Positions 45,086 through 54,194 of a DNA stretch of 64,000 nt are shown one piece after another. A model generated the notes under the pieces. It did no database searches. It was given only the letters and a program-made list of their open reading frames with translations, and was not told the DNA's origin. Within the stretch, counting starts at the first letter, position 1. Each line of letters begins with the position of its first letter. The position numbers were made by a program, and so were the translations under genes. This DNA comes from an uncultured Oscillospiraceae bacterium (GTDB lineage: Bacteria; Bacillota; Clostridia; Oscillospirales; Acutalibacteraceae): positions 6,128 through 70,127 of the forward strand of contig UQQZ01000002.1 of NCBI GenBank assembly GCA_900543305.1. The letters are read 5' to 3'.

Positions 45086-46347
45086 CTCTGGGAGCCACTT
45101 CCTTTCAGGCTGTATACGGTGGTTGGGTGCAGCTTCCTGGCGGCTTCCACCACTTGCTCTTTCGTGTAAGACATCAGCTGATCCACTGCCTCTTCAGGGG
45201 ATTCAATCTTCCCACTGAAACACCTTCCCAAATACCAATTTTCCACAGCAGAAAGGGAATCTCCCACCGAACACAAGGAATTTTTCAGAGCAAGTTTCGC
45301 AGAAAGCAGTTCTTCCTCACTGAGATCCCCCTGTTGCAGCGCTTCCAATTGCTGAGCAATGGCAGACTCTGCTTTAGTCAAGTTTTCAGTTTCCACACCG
45401 CTTTCAACGTAAAGAGTACGACTATTTACGTTGAGCCCTGCCGAACAGTAATAACAAAGGCCCATTTTCTCCCGCACATTTTGGAATAGCTTGGAACTGG
45501 GAGTTCCTCCCAGTGCGGCAGCCATCAGCCGATACAAAGTCTGCTCTTCGGGAGAAAAATCCACTCGGTAGGTCATAGACAGTTTCGACTGGGAAAGCGG
45601 CTGCTCTTCTGTTTTTCGGCGTACTTTCCCTGGGGCATCTACAGCTAGCATGCCAGTTTTCTGAGGAGTGCCCAGAGAACCAAAACGTGTCTGAAAAACC
45701 TCGGGATCCGGGAAACAGTCTCCCAAGGCGAAGATCTCAAACTGAGCTTGAGAGAGCAGCTGCTGCCATGCTTCAGTGACTTCCTTGCGATTTAATGCAG
45801 CTACATCTTCCCGAGATCCATAGCGGTTGACACCGGCATTTTGGTCCTGAAACAAAAATTCTTCACTGCGTTGATGGACATAGGTAATTTTATCGTTAAA
45901 CTCGGAATCTTTCATTTCCAAAATCTGACGCTGTTCCTGTTCGAAACCGTCTGCCGGAAAAAGGCCTTCTTGATCTTTGAGGGGATCGAAGAAAATGTCG
46001 AACAATAACCCGGTTAGTTGGGCAAACATATCTTCCCCGCCGAAGGCATAGCGGCTGGCAATACCTGCCGCAGAAAGAGAAAGCACCTGATACTCTCCCA
46101 TTTTGCGTACACTGTTGTTTAAGGAAGCCCCGTAGAGTTCAGCCAATCTTGCATTGAGCGCAGTGTAATCCGGATAAGTCCGGGTGGCGCGGCTGACTAG
46201 TGAAGGCAGAATCCCATATGTGGCAGCGGTGGAACTGGACAAAGGAACCAATAAATCCACCGAGACTTTCGTGGTTTTAAAGCGAGGATCTGTAAAGGTG
46301 TGAAACCTTACAGATTCGCTGAGACGCTGTGTTTTAAATTCGCTCAT
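45082..46347 (-). CDS. M16 family protein lacking the zinc motif (YfmF-like partner)
   Basis: 421 residues with the M16 bilobed outline (SLVSRATRTYPDYTALNARLAELYGASL, and the late FQNVREKMGLCYYCSAGLN), but no HxxEH anywhere in the first domain, so it should be catalytically inactive. It keeps the arginine/tyrosine substrate-binding segment (REKMGLCYY), as inactive subunits of M16 heterodimers do. Coupled 5' to the catalytic partner. First gene of the operon running to recN. Confidence 0.86.
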   Translation of the reverse strand: MSEFKTQRLSESVRFHTFTDPRFKTTKVSVDLLVPLSSSTAATYGILPSLVSRATRTYPDYTALNARLAELYGASLNNSVRKMGEYQVLSLSAAGIASRYAFGGEDMFAQLTGLLFDIFFDPLKDQEGLFPADGFEQEQRQILEMKDSEFNDKITYVHQRSEEFLFQDQNAGVNRYGSREDVAALNRKEVTEAWQQLLSQAQFEIFALGDCFPDPEVFQTRFGSLGTPQKTGMLAVDAPGKVRRKTEEQPLSQSKLSMTYRVDFSPEEQTLYRLMAAALGGTPSSKLFQNVREKMGLCYYCSAGLNVNSRTLYVESGVETENLTKAESAIAQQLEALQQGDLSEEELLSAKLALKNSLCSVGDSLSAVENWYLGRCFSGKIESPEEAVDQLMSYTKEQVVEAARKLHPTTVYSLKGSGSQR

Positions 46348-46408
46348 GGATCAATGACCTTCCCAATAGATTTGCAAACGAAGTGCATAAATATGCTATC
46401 GATGTTTA

Positions 46409-46437
46409 AGTATACCACACTTTTCCCTGTTTTGAAA
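46409..46437 (-). promoter_or_regulatory. Promoter of the M16-lgt-folD-dxs operon (extended -10)
   Basis: TGG-TATACT (-10 at 46409-46414), -35 TTTCAA (46432-46437), 17-nt spacer, minus strand. Confidence 0.55.
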
Positions 46438-46475
46438 GAGCCACAAAAAAATTCACAAATAGGAAATAGAAAAAA

Positions 46476-46501
46476 GCGCACCGTTTTGAAAAACAGTGCG
46501 C
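46476..46501 (-). terminator. upp terminator
   Basis: Stem GCGCAC(TGTTTT) / (AAAACG)GTGCGC followed by TTTTTT on the minus strand, 12 nt past the upp stop. Confidence 0.88.
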
Positions 46502-46512
46502 CCGACGTGTTT

Positions 46513-47151
46513 TTACAGGGTTCCGAAAATCCGATCTCCTGCGTCTCCCAAACCAGGGAGAATGTAGCCGTTTTCATTGAGTTTCTCATCCACGGATGCG
46601 CAGTAAATCTGGACGTCCGGATGAGCCTTGGTCAAAACCTCTAGTCCTTCCGGAGCCGCAATAATGCAGAGAAATTTGATGCTCTTCGGATGGCTGCGTT
46701 TGACAATGGAAATAGCGTCCATGGCGGATCCGCCGGTAGCCAGCATGGGATCCAACACGATCACGTCCCGCTCCTCAATATCCTGTGGCAGCTTGTTATA
46801 ATACTCCACAGGCTTCAGAGTGTCGTGGTCCCGGTAAAGGCCGATATGTCCCACTTTTGCAGAGGGAACCAGCTGCAGCATGCCGTCAACCATGCCCAGT
46901 CCTGCCCGAAGGATAGGAACAAAGGCTAACTTTCGGCCGGCGATTACTTTTGTCACCGTTTTTTGCATGGGGGTTACTGTTTCCACCTCCATCAGAGGAA
47001 GATCTCGTGTGGCCTCATAGCACATCAATGTGGCGATCTCACTGACCAACTCTCGGAAATTTTTCGTTCCAGTGGAGACATCCCGCAAAAAAGTAAGTTT
47101 ATGCTGGATCAGCGGGTGATCCATGACAAATACGTTCGGATAGTTCTTCAT
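46513..47151 (-). CDS. upp: Uracil phosphoribosyltransferase
   Basis: Makes UMP from uracil and PRPP in pyrimidine salvage. PRPP motif [14 protein letters not shown] (about 126-139), RAGLGMVDG and the C-terminal [10 protein letters not shown] are the family signatures. ATG 47151 (MKNYPNVFV) has GGGAGGAG upstream and gives 212 residues; the open frame to 47247 overlaps rpiB. Last gene of the fhs-tsaE-tsaB-rpiB-upp group. Confidence 0.97.
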   Translation of the reverse strand: MKNYPNVFVMDHPLIQHKLTFLRDVSTGTKNFRELVSEIATLMCYEATRDLPLMEVETVTPMQKTVTKVIAGRKLAFVPILRAGLGMVDGMLQLVPSAKVGHIGLYRDHDTLKPVEYYNKLPQDIEERDVIVLDPMLATGGSAMDAISIVKRSHPKSIKFLCIIAAPEGLEVLTKAHPDVQIYCASVDEKLNENGYILPGLGDAGDRIFGTL

Positions 47152-47182
47152 AAAATAGCTCCTCCCAGGGATTCCTTTATAG

Positions 47183-47629
47183 TTATAGTTCGCCCTCTTC
47201 AATTTGAGTGATCTGGTCGATTCGGCGCTGATGACGTCCACCGTCAAACTCGGTGTGCAGGAAGATGTCCAACATCTTCAAAGCCAGCTCCCGATCTACC
47301 ACTTTTCCACCCATGCAAAGAATATTGGCGTTGTTATGGCGTCTTGTCATTTCCGCGCAAAATTCATTGGTGCACACCGCTGCCCGGATCCCCTTAACCT
47401 TGTTGGCGGCAATAGAAATCCCGAGCCCGGTAGAGCAGATCAGTACACCATAATCTGCTTGGCCAGAAGCTACATAGCGGGCGGTTTGCGCCGCAATGGG
47501 CGCATAATCCACCGAATCCGTGCTGTACGCGCCGAAATCCTTGTATGGGATCTTGTGTTCCTCCAAATATTCGCGGACGGCTTCTTTCAATGCAAAGCCG
47601 CCATGATCGCAACCGATTGCCAGTTTCAT
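47183..47629 (-). CDS. rpiB: Ribose-5-phosphate isomerase B
   Basis: Interconverts ribose 5-phosphate and ribulose 5-phosphate. CDHGGFALK (8-16), [25 protein letters not shown] with the active-site Cys, and [11 protein letters not shown] are the RpiB/LacAB signatures. 148 residues. ATG overlaps the tsaB stop by 4 nt. RpiB next to upp is a common Firmicutes arrangement, both linked by PRPP supply. Confidence 0.96.
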   Translation of the reverse strand: MKLAIGCDHGGFALKEAVREYLEEHKIPYKDFGAYSTDSVDYAPIAAQTARYVASGQADYGVLICSTGLGISIAANKVKGIRAAVCTNEFCAEMTRRHNNANILCMGGKVVDRELALKMLDIFLHTEFDGGRHQRRIDQITQIEEGEL

Positions 47630-48339
47630 GCAGGCGCTCCTTTCTGTTCCATCCGTTTTTTTAATTCCCGTTCTGCTTGAGGCAGACGCAAATAGACTGG
47701 TGCCAGCCCAGAAGCCGTTACAGTCTTCCCCTGTTGGGCAGCCTCTTCACCCAACAAAGCAACAGAAGATGCCCGTTGGAATCGAACATTTTCCGGAGCC
47801 AGTTGAGCGCCCCAAGTCTGAAACGTTTTATAGCACAGTTCCGCCCCGTCTCCCAGAAGCAAGACAGGTTCTTGGAAACCACGGCACTCTTCTCCCAGTT
47901 GCTCTATGGAGAGAGCTCGATCTTCGGTAATACGTTGAAGTCTCCCCTGGTTTGCCCGAAATAGAGCATTGTACACTTGACCGCAGCGAGCATCCATCAC
48001 CGCACACAGAACGGCCCCTTCCCACGCGAGACCGCCATAGGCAATCGCCTCCAAAGTAGAAATTCCAACACAAGGGGTACTGTTTGGAAAGGCTATTCCC
48101 TTTACGCAAGAAACTCCAATTCGCACACCCGTGAAAGAACCTGGCCCATGGGATACCGCCAAGGCATCTAGATCCTTGCAGGACCGTTGCAGCGATCGAA
48201 GAAGAGTTTCTACCATGGGCAGTAGAGTCTGGCTGTGAGTCTGTTTTGTGTTGACGTAGGATTCACCCAACAGCCGGCCATTTTCTACCAATGCAGCGGA
48301 AGCAGCCGATGCAGAGGAGGCAATTCCCAAAATCAACAT
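47626..48339 (-). CDS. tsaB: tRNA t6A biosynthesis protein TsaB
   Basis: Non-catalytic ASKHA-fold partner of TsaD in threonylcarbamoyl-adenosine synthesis. LAVSHGPGSFTGVRIGVSCVKG is the family hallmark; the first phosphate motif ILGIASSASAASAAL is degenerate, as expected. ATG 48339 (MLILGIAS) follows AAAGGAGG and gives 237 residues. The ATG at 48360 precedes that site and is rejected. Overlaps tsaE. tsaD is not in the window. Confidence 0.94.
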   Translation of the reverse strand: MLILGIASSASAASAALVENGRLLGESYVNTKQTHSQTLLPMVETLLRSLQRSCKDLDALAVSHGPGSFTGVRIGVSCVKGIAFPNSTPCVGISTLEAIAYGGLAWEGAVLCAVMDARCGQVYNALFRANQGRLQRITEDRALSIEQLGEECRGFQEPVLLLGDGAELCYKTFQTWGAQLAPENVRFQRASSVALLGEEAAQQGKTVTASGLAPVYLRLPQAERELKKRMEQKGAPA

Positions 48340-48776
48340 GGTGTTCCGCCTCCTTTCCAACCTTCTATGGTGATGATACGATCTTGGTCCTTATCCCCAG
48401 GCTGAAGATCAATGGAGATTACGCCATCGGGCAAGGCACCTTGAATATTTTCACTCCATTCGATGACGAGGACGCAGTCCGTATCCAGATAGTCAAAAAA
48501 GCCAGTGGAGTATAAATCGTCCCAGCTTTCTACCCGGTACATGTCAAAATGCTCTACCGTCAACCGCCCTGCGTATTCATTGACCAGGGCGAAAGTAGGG
48601 CTGGAGACCACATCTCCTGCACCCAATCCCATTACAAGGCCTCTGGTAAATGCTGTTTTTCCTGCTCCCATGCCTCCGGTAAAGGCAATCACTTCCCCGC
48701 CTTTGAGATCCTGAGCTAAACGCCTTGCCAGTTCCCCGGTCTCTTGCGGGGAATGGGTGATAAACTGCTCCGCCAT
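48333..48776 (-). CDS. tsaE: tRNA t6A biosynthesis ATPase TsaE
   Basis: P-loop ATPase of the TsaBDE complex. Walker A GGMGAGKTAFTRGL (about 33-46), then SSPTFALVNEY and HFDMYRV (Walker-B-like acidic and His motifs), and LVIEWSENI. 147 residues. Its ATG overlaps the fhs stop as TGATG, and its end overlaps tsaB by 7 nt, so the three are translationally coupled. Confidence 0.95.
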   Translation of the reverse strand: MAEQFITHSPQETGELARRLAQDLKGGEVIAFTGGMGAGKTAFTRGLVMGLGAGDVVSSPTFALVNEYAGRLTVEHFDMYRVESWDDLYSTGFFDYLDTDCVLVIEWSENIQGALPDGVISIDLQPGDKDQDRIITIEGWKGGGTPC

Positions 48777-50452
48777 CAGAACAAGCCGTGGATGACAGCG
48801 TTTTCATCCACATCAATCTTTTCCGCTGCGGGTACCTTGGGCAGGCCGGGCATGGTCATAATGTCTCCGGCGTATGCCACTACAAACCCGGCGCCATTGG
48901 AAAGCTTCAGATCCCGAATGGTGATGGAGAAGTCTGTGGGACGGCCCAGCAGCTTGGCGTTGTCGGAAAGAGAGTATTGGGTTTTTGCAATACACACGGG
49001 CATGGAGTCACCACCCAAGGCTTTGATGTCCTTCAAAGACTTCATCGCCTGATTGGTATAAGTGACATCTTTAGCTCCATAAATCGTGGTGGCAATGGTA
49101 TGGATTTTTTCCTCTACGGTGGCATCATCGGGATAAATGGGCGCAAAATGCGTCTTACCCTCGTTTTCTTCCATCACTTTGCAGATGGTCTTCGCCAGCT
49201 CTACGCCGCCTTCGCCGCCTTTGGCAAAGACTTCGGAAAGCGCATAAGATACCCCCAACTCTTGGCAGCAGCGGTCTACCACCTGGAGTTCTGCGTCGGT
49301 GTCGGTGCCGAAGCGGTTGATGGCAACCACTACAGGCACACCGTATTTACCCATGTTTTCGACATGTGCTTTCAGATTGACAATACCCTTTTCCAGAGCG
49401 GGAACATTTTCCGTAGCCAAATCCGCTTTTGCAACACCGCCGTTGTATTTCAGAGCACGAACTGTAGCGACCACCACCACACAGGAAGGTGCCAGCCCAG
49501 CCATACGGCACTTGATGTCCATAAACTTTTCCGCGCCCAAATCCGAGCCGAAGCCTGCTTCCGTGATGCAATAATCGGCCAGTTTCAAAGCCAGACGAGT
49601 GGCCCGGACAGAGTTGCAGCCATGTGCAATGTTGGCGAAAGGACCGCCATGCATGATAGCAGGGGTACCTTCAATGGTTTGAACCAGGTTAGGATTGACA
49701 GCGTCCCGCAAAAGGGCAGCCATGGCGCCTTCCGCTTTAATATCCCGAGCATACACAGGTTTGCCATCGTAGGTATAAGCGATCAAGATATTGCCCAGAC
49801 GACGCTTGAGATCGTTCATATCTTTGGCCAAGCAGAGAATCGCCATAACCTCGGATGCCACGGTGATGATGAACCCGTCTTCCCGGGGCACACCGTTGAT
49901 CTTGCCGCCCAGACCGACGATCACGTTCCGCAGGGCACGGTCGTTCATATCCAGGCAGCGTTTAATCTGGATCCGCCGGGGGTCAATTCCCAGGGGATTT
50001 CCCTGCTGCAAGTGGTTGTCGAGCATGGCGCAGCAGAGATTATTGGCAGAAGTAATGGCGTGCATATCTCCTGTAAAGTGGAGATTGATATCTTCCATGG
50101 GGAGAACCTGGGCGTAACCGCCGCCAGCAGCGCCGCCCTTGATCCCAAAAACAGGCCCCAGAGAAGGTTCCCGCAAAGCGATAATGGCATTTTTCCCGAT
50201 TTTCGCCATGGCCTGGCCCAATCCGGCGGTGGTGGTAGTTTTGCCTTCCCCGGCGGGGGTGGGATTGATGGCCGTCACCAGGACCAGTTTCCCGTCCGGC
50301 CGGTCTGCCAAACGGGCAAAGGCCTGCTCGTTGATCTTGGCCTTATATTTTCCATAGAGCTCCAACTCATCTTCCAGAATTCCCAACTTTTGGGCAATTT
50401 CCGTAATGGGCTTAAGCGTTGTGCTTTGAGCGATCTCGATGTCTGATAACAT
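48776..50452 (-). CDS. fhs: Formate-tetrahydrofolate ligase
   Basis: ATP-dependent formation of 10-formyl-THF from formate. The P-loop [18 protein letters not shown] (about 63-80), [22 protein letters not shown] and [13 protein letters not shown] are diagnostic. 558 residues. In anaerobes it feeds purine synthesis or the Wood-Ljungdahl methyl branch; only folD is seen with it here. The first gene of fhs-tsaE-tsaB-rpiB-upp. Confidence 0.97.
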   Translation of the reverse strand: MLSDIEIAQSTTLKPITEIAQKLGILEDELELYGKYKAKINEQAFARLADRPDGKLVLVTAINPTPAGEGKTTTTAGLGQAMAKIGKNAIIALREPSLGPVFGIKGGAAGGGYAQVLPMEDINLHFTGDMHAITSANNLCCAMLDNHLQQGNPLGIDPRRIQIKRCLDMNDRALRNVIVGLGGKINGVPREDGFIITVASEVMAILCLAKDMNDLKRRLGNILIAYTYDGKPVYARDIKAEGAMAALLRDAVNPNLVQTIEGTPAIMHGGPFANIAHGCNSVRATRLALKLADYCITEAGFGSDLGAEKFMDIKCRMAGLAPSCVVVVATVRALKYNGGVAKADLATENVPALEKGIVNLKAHVENMGKYGVPVVVAINRFGTDTDAELQVVDRCCQELGVSYALSEVFAKGGEGGVELAKTICKVMEENEGKTHFAPIYPDDATVEEKIHTIATTIYGAKDVTYTNQAMKSLKDIKALGGDSMPVCIAKTQYSLSDNAKLLGRPTDFSITIRDLKLSNGAGFVVAYAGDIMTMPGLPKVPAAEKIDVDENAVIHGLF

Positions 50453-50513
50453 GCTTTCCCACTCACCTTTCCGGCCTTTGAAGGGCCATGAACTAGAATA
50501 TCTTTGCCACTTG

Positions 50514-50542
50514 ATTATAAATTATCTTGCCGAATTAGTAAA
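50514..50542 (-). promoter_or_regulatory. fhs promoter
   Basis: -35 TTTACT (50537-50542), 17 nt, TATAAT (50514-50519), minus strand. A small GGCC-rich hairpin lies in the leader. Confidence 0.55.
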
Positions 50543-50559
50543 GCCTGAAACAAAAAAAC

Positions 50560-50588
50560 TTGCCCCTTATGCGGAGATATGCTATAAT
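50560..50588 (+). promoter_or_regulatory. Promoter of the RodA-like gene (extended -10)
   Basis: -35 TTGCCC (50560-50565), 17 nt, TGC-TATAAT (-10 at 50583-50588), divergent from fhs. Confidence 0.65.
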
Positions 50589-50663
50589 CAATTGACATAA
50601 TTTAAGGATTTCACTTTCCTGACTCTCAGTGAGACATGGAATTTACGAAAGAATAGGTATCTC

Positions 50664-51854
50664 ATGATTAAACGATGTTTTAAAGGGATTTTTGGTTATC
50701 TCAAAAAGGCCGATTTAATTTTGTGGTTTCTTCTAGCTGCGATTTCCGCTTATAGTTTGTTGCTCTTGCGAAGTGTAGACCTGGCAACTGGGTCCACTTA
50801 TTTTAAAACACAGCTTTTTGCCATTGGTCTAGGTGTGGTGGGGGCTGTAGTCCTTTCCCTTATAGATTATGGAGCACTGGCAAACTTTTGGTACCTTCTA
50901 GCCGGGTTTTCCGTCTTTTTAATGGTCTATACGGCTTTGTTCGGTGAACAAGTCTTGGGCAGCGGTGGTGTGGACGCCCGGGCGTGGATCAACATTGGAG
51001 GAAGTACCTTCCAAACCTCCGAGGCTGTAAAGATTGCATTCATTATCACCTATGCCAAACACCTGGATATTCTGCGCAAACGTGAGAAAATGGATCAGCC
51101 CTTGCAGGTGGTTCTCTTGGGATGTCATGCGCTGGTTCCTATTTTGCTCTGTCAGCTTCAGGGCGATACGGGAGCGGCTGTGGTCTTTTTTGCTGTGTTC
51201 GTCATTATGAGTTTAGCCGCTGGAGTAAAGCTTCGGTATTTTGCTTTTCTGGGAGGTTTGGTTTTAATTGCGCTGCCCCTCCTTTGGAAATTTATGATGA
51301 GCGACTACCAAAAGCAGCGTTTTATTGCCTTGTTTAATTTGGATGATCCCAATGTGCAGATGGATGCAGGCTATCAGCAGTACCAGGGAAGAATTTCCAT
51401 TGGAAGCGGAAAACTGACCGGACAAGGGCTTTTCCACGGAAGTCGTGTGGCCAGCAACAGCGTTCCCTTTCAGCAAAGCGATTACATCTTCTCGGTAGCT
51501 GGTGAGGAACTGGGATTTGTAGGATGTACACTTATCATTTTGCTTTTGCTTTTATTGATGATCAAGGTGCTTCATGTGGCCCATTCCTCTCGGGATGAAC
51601 TGGGTAAGTACATTTGCTTTGGGTACTTTGGAATTATTGCGCTGCAGTCTATCTCAAATCTAGGCATGTGCTTAGCCCTGCTGCCCGCAATGGGTGTGAC
51701 TCTCCCCTTCTTTAGTGCGGGTGGTTCCTCTGCTATTTGTATGTATCTGGGATTTGGCCTGGTGCAGAGCGTGTATCTGCGTCGGAAAGAAAAAGACAGG
51801 CTGCAACTCAAGAGAAAGATTCCCCTGCGGTTTACTCCCAACAAAGTCAATTGA
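50664..51854 (+). CDS. SEDS family peptidoglycan polymerase, RodA/FtsW/SpoVE-like
   Basis: 396 residues with about ten membrane segments. RodA-like elements: RAWINIGGSTFQTSE (105-120), SDYIFSVAGEELGFVG with the catalytic Asp273 typical of SEDS polymerases, and FSAGGSSAICMYLGFGLVQSV near the end. The usual QPSE/FAK motif reads QTSEAVK here: Pro to Thr. RodA, FtsW and SpoVE cannot be separated reliably; no PBP2 gene is adjacent. Monocistronic with own promoter and terminator, start ATG 50664. Confidence 0.85.
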   Translation: MIKRCFKGIFGYLKKADLILWFLLAAISAYSLLLLRSVDLATGSTYFKTQLFAIGLGVVGAVVLSLIDYGALANFWYLLAGFSVFLMVYTALFGEQVLGSGGVDARAWINIGGSTFQTSEAVKIAFIITYAKHLDILRKREKMDQPLQVVLLGCHALVPILLCQLQGDTGAAVVFFAVFVIMSLAAGVKLRYFAFLGGLVLIALPLLWKFMMSDYQKQRFIALFNLDDPNVQMDAGYQQYQGRISIGSGKLTGQGLFHGSRVASNSVPFQQSDYIFSVAGEELGFVGCTLIILLLLLLMIKVLHVAHSSRDELGKYICFGYFGIIALQSISNLGMCLALLPAMGVTLPFFSAGGSSAICMYLGFGLVQSVYLRRKEKDRLQLKRKIPLRFTPNKVN

Positions 51855-51861
51855 ATCTCTC

Positions 51862-51893
51862 AAAGCGGTGTCCTCTTTTCAAGACGCCGCTTT
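51862..51893 (+). terminator. Terminator of the RodA-like gene
   Basis: 11-bp stem AAAGCGGTGTC / GACGCCGCTTT (one G-U), 10-nt loop, short T-run. Confidence 0.8.
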
Positions 51894-51916
51894 TATGCCT
51901 TTCCCCCCTTGCATAG

Positions 51917-51951
51917 AAAAAAGTCCTCGGGAAAATCCCGGGGACTTTTTT
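51917..51951. terminator. Bidirectional terminator next to the ATP-grasp gene
   Basis: Stem AAAAAAGTCC-T-CGGGA / TCCCG-G-GGACTTTTTT with AAA loop; serves the minus-strand ATP-grasp gene. Confidence 0.85.
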
Positions 51952-51955
51952 ATGC

Positions 51956-52966
51956 TCAGATTCCTTTGACAAATTCCCGGAAACGGGGCAGCATACCGAT
52001 TTTATCCGGAGTATGAGGGGGCATCTGTAAGATGTCGTAACCAGGCAAATTGTTGCCTTCCACAAAGACAGGTCCGGTAGGAGTAATGGCAACGTCCCAT
52101 CCCACATAGCGCATCTGAGGAACAATCTGGGATGCCTCCAGACACATTGCTTTCGCTTCTTCCCAGTAGGGAATGGCAAAGCCTTGAATGGTGGTATGGG
52201 TCCGAGGATGTTCCTGATAAGTATGCCGAGCCTTGTCATAGGCGGGATACTGAATCACTCCCCGATCCAGATCAATGGGGGCAAACATTCCGCCCGAGTG
52301 GAGATTGTCCACAGGACGATCGCTGTTGCCAATGCGGATATGGGCATAGACAATATGAGGACCGGTTTCGTTGAGAATGGTGACGATCCGCAGGGTATTG
52401 ATGGAGCTAGGATTCATCCGGTTCATTTCTTCGTGCTGCTGAAGAACGTCTTCCACAACTCCAATTCCATCAGATTTTAACTGATCATACATGGCGTCTA
52501 AAGAAGAAAAATCTTTTTTGGACAGCTTCTCAACGCCTTTGCCGCCACTTTCAGATCCCGGCTTTACCATGATGGTATCGCGGTTTTCCATAAATTTAGC
52601 AAAGTCTTCTCGGCTTGCCTTAGAAAAGTCCAGCCACTGCCGGCCAATATACTTGGAAAAAGTGCTGTAGAACTCCGCTTTATTGTCGAAGAAGTGGTAG
52701 TAGTCACGATTATTGAGAATGCTAACCAATTGGTTGTTGACGCTTCTGGTGATATAGGTAGCCCGTTGGGCGTCCGTGAGATTGTAAAATTCACAAAGCA
52801 GATAGTCGTTAAATCCTGCCCCGTAACGGATACCACATCGGACCACGTCGATCATGATGCCGATTCTATTTTTCCCTGTAATTTTATGGACCTTTCCAAC
52901 GGTCCGAAACAATTCAGCGTAGTCCATATGGATCACGCAGTTAAAGAGAAATTTCAGTTTATTCAT
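51956..52966 (-). CDS. Sugar-transfer associated ATP-grasp protein
   Basis: 336 residues of the ATPgrasp_ST type. ATP-grasp elements: DTIMVKPGSESGGKGVEKL (about 129-146, nucleotide lysine and glycine loop), EDVLQQHEEMNRMNPSSINTLRIVT, and the metal-binding VFVEGNNLPGYD (about 306-317). Such proteins often sit in polysaccharide or capsule clusters and are thought to ligate a carboxylate to an amine; here the neighbours are DUF3006 and a ComEC-like hydrolase, so no pathway is implied. Gene is 15 nt after DUF3006. Product unknown. Confidence 0.8.
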   Translation of the reverse strand: MNKLKFLFNCVIHMDYAELFRTVGKVHKITGKNRIGIMIDVVRCGIRYGAGFNDYLLCEFYNLTDAQRATYITRSVNNQLVSILNNRDYYHFFDNKAEFYSTFSKYIGRQWLDFSKASREDFAKFMENRDTIMVKPGSESGGKGVEKLSKKDFSSLDAMYDQLKSDGIGVVEDVLQQHEEMNRMNPSSINTLRIVTILNETGPHIVYAHIRIGNSDRPVDNLHSGGMFAPIDLDRGVIQYPAYDKARHTYQEHPRTHTTIQGFAIPYWEEAKAMCLEASQIVPQMRYVGWDVAITPTGPVFVEGNNLPGYDILQMPPHTPDKIGMLPRFREFVKGI

Positions 52967-52981
52967 CGATGTGGTCCTCCT

Positions 52982-53194
52982 TTACCGCTTCTTCCCGCTC
53001 CGTTTGCCGGGCTGTTTGGGAAGTTGGGTGCCCTCCTCCTCTAGGTGAAGTTCTCCCTCCTCCGTAATGGAAAGGACGCTTCCTACTTTTGCGCCAGCCG
53101 GAAGTTCCGGGATTTCAATGGCAAAGTACTTCTCCTCGCTGTCTGAACAGATAGCGAACTTTCCCTCTAAACGATCGATTACAAGCTGTTTCAT
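52982..53194 (-). CDS. DUF3006 domain protein
   Basis: 70 residues from ATG 53194 (MKQLVIDRLEGKFAIC), a small beta-rich domain with ELPAGAKVGSVLSI, followed by a Lys/Arg tail (KQPGKRSGKKR). GGAAAGGA lies upstream; the open frame to 53293 lies inside the hydrolase gene. DUF3006 genes commonly sit next to ComEC-like metallo-beta-lactamase genes, as here (7 nt apart); function unknown. Confidence 0.82.
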   Translation of the reverse strand: MKQLVIDRLEGKFAICSDSEEKYFAIEIPELPAGAKVGSVLSITEEGELHLEEEGTQLPKQPGKRSGKKR

Positions 53195-53201
53195 GAGATT
53201 T

Positions 53202-54182
53202 CTATCCTTTCCAATGTTCAATGGTATTCTGAATTGTATGTTCAATGAGGTGGTTGGATTGTTCTGTAGTCCACACAGATAGCATTTCCCCATCCCAAGA
53301 AAACACCATATTTCCTTCCAAATCGGTACGGAAAATTTCTGCTCCTACCTCCTCGAGACGAGCAAGGGTTTCTGCCCGGGGCAGATTGCTGCTGTCCGGT
53401 CCCACAGAAATGACAGCATATTTTGGAGAGACAGCCTCCAGAAAACGCTGTGAGGAGGAATTTGCGCTCCCGTGATGCGATACTTTCAAAAGGTCCACAT
53501 CTAAATTGGCACCCGATTTAACCAGGTCTTTCTCCGCTTCATATTCTATGTCTCCGCAGAAAAGAGCAGAAAAACCGGCATAGTCCAGACGAAGAACCTG
53601 GGAACAATCGTTGGATAATTCGTACCTTTTCAGAGGCCCTAATACTTGGACCTCTGCCCCGGCCAAAGAAAACGTGTCTCCCGGGTTCACAATTGTCTGG
53701 GGGACTTGTCTTCTTTCAGCAGCCTCCAGGAGATTTCTGTATTCCGGAGTTTGGCAGATGGCATCCGGCCAGGAAGAGAGAATCAGCTCTCCCACTGGAA
53801 TTTCCTCAAGCACTTGAGCCAGTCCTCCGATGTGGTCACTGTCCGGATGGGAGGCGATCATATAGTCCAGCTGCTCCACTCCAATCCGCGCCAGATAATC
53901 CACAACCGTATCCCCTTTTGGATAAGTTCCCCCATCTAAAAGAGCGGTTTCTCCTTCGCACTCAATCAATAAAGCATCGGCTTTCCCCACATCCAGCACA
54001 TGAAGCATCAAGGGTGCTTGTTGGGAAGGCCCCTCAAATTCGGAAATTCGATACAACTGTGCCCAAACTTTTTGACCCGTTGGAGTCAAGGAAAAAGCCA
54101 AAATGACTGCCAGGAAAGAAAGCAGAAAGTCAAACCACGATTTCCTGCGCTTTTCTCGAAGTTCCCATTCCTGATAATTCAT
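53202..54182 (-). CDS. ComEC/Rec2-like secreted metallo-beta-lactamase hydrolase
   Basis: 326 residues with one N-terminal membrane segment (about 16-33, signal anchor), then the MBL core: MLHVLDVGKADALLIECEG, SHPDSDHIGG (HxDxDH), FCGDIEYEAE and KVSHHGSANS. It corresponds to the soluble C-terminal domain of ComEC without the channel, and is predicted to act outside the membrane as a nuclease-like hydrolase. Coupled with DUF3006. Confidence 0.87.
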   Translation of the reverse strand: MNYQEWELREKRRKSWFDFLLSFLAVILAFSLTPTGQKVWAQLYRISEFEGPSQQAPLMLHVLDVGKADALLIECEGETALLDGGTYPKGDTVVDYLARIGVEQLDYMIASHPDSDHIGGLAQVLEEIPVGELILSSWPDAICQTPEYRNLLEAAERRQVPQTIVNPGDTFSLAGAEVQVLGPLKRYELSNDCSQVLRLDYAGFSALFCGDIEYEAEKDLVKSGANLDVDLLKVSHHGSANSSSQRFLEAVSPKYAVISVGPDSSNLPRAETLARLEEVGAEIFRTDLEGNMVFSWDGEMLSVWTTEQSNHLIEHTIQNTIEHWKG

Positions 54183-54194
54183 GGGGAAACCCCA

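Noticed and set aside
48788..50446. 552-residue plus-strand open frame antisense to fhs
   Set aside because: It mirrors the whole fhs gene, has no ribosome site or recognisable domain, and is explained by codon bias of the sense gene.
50453..50520. Possible tetrahydrofolate riboswitch before fhs
   Set aside because: The leader is too short and lacks the conserved THF aptamer segments; only a small GGCC hairpin is seen.
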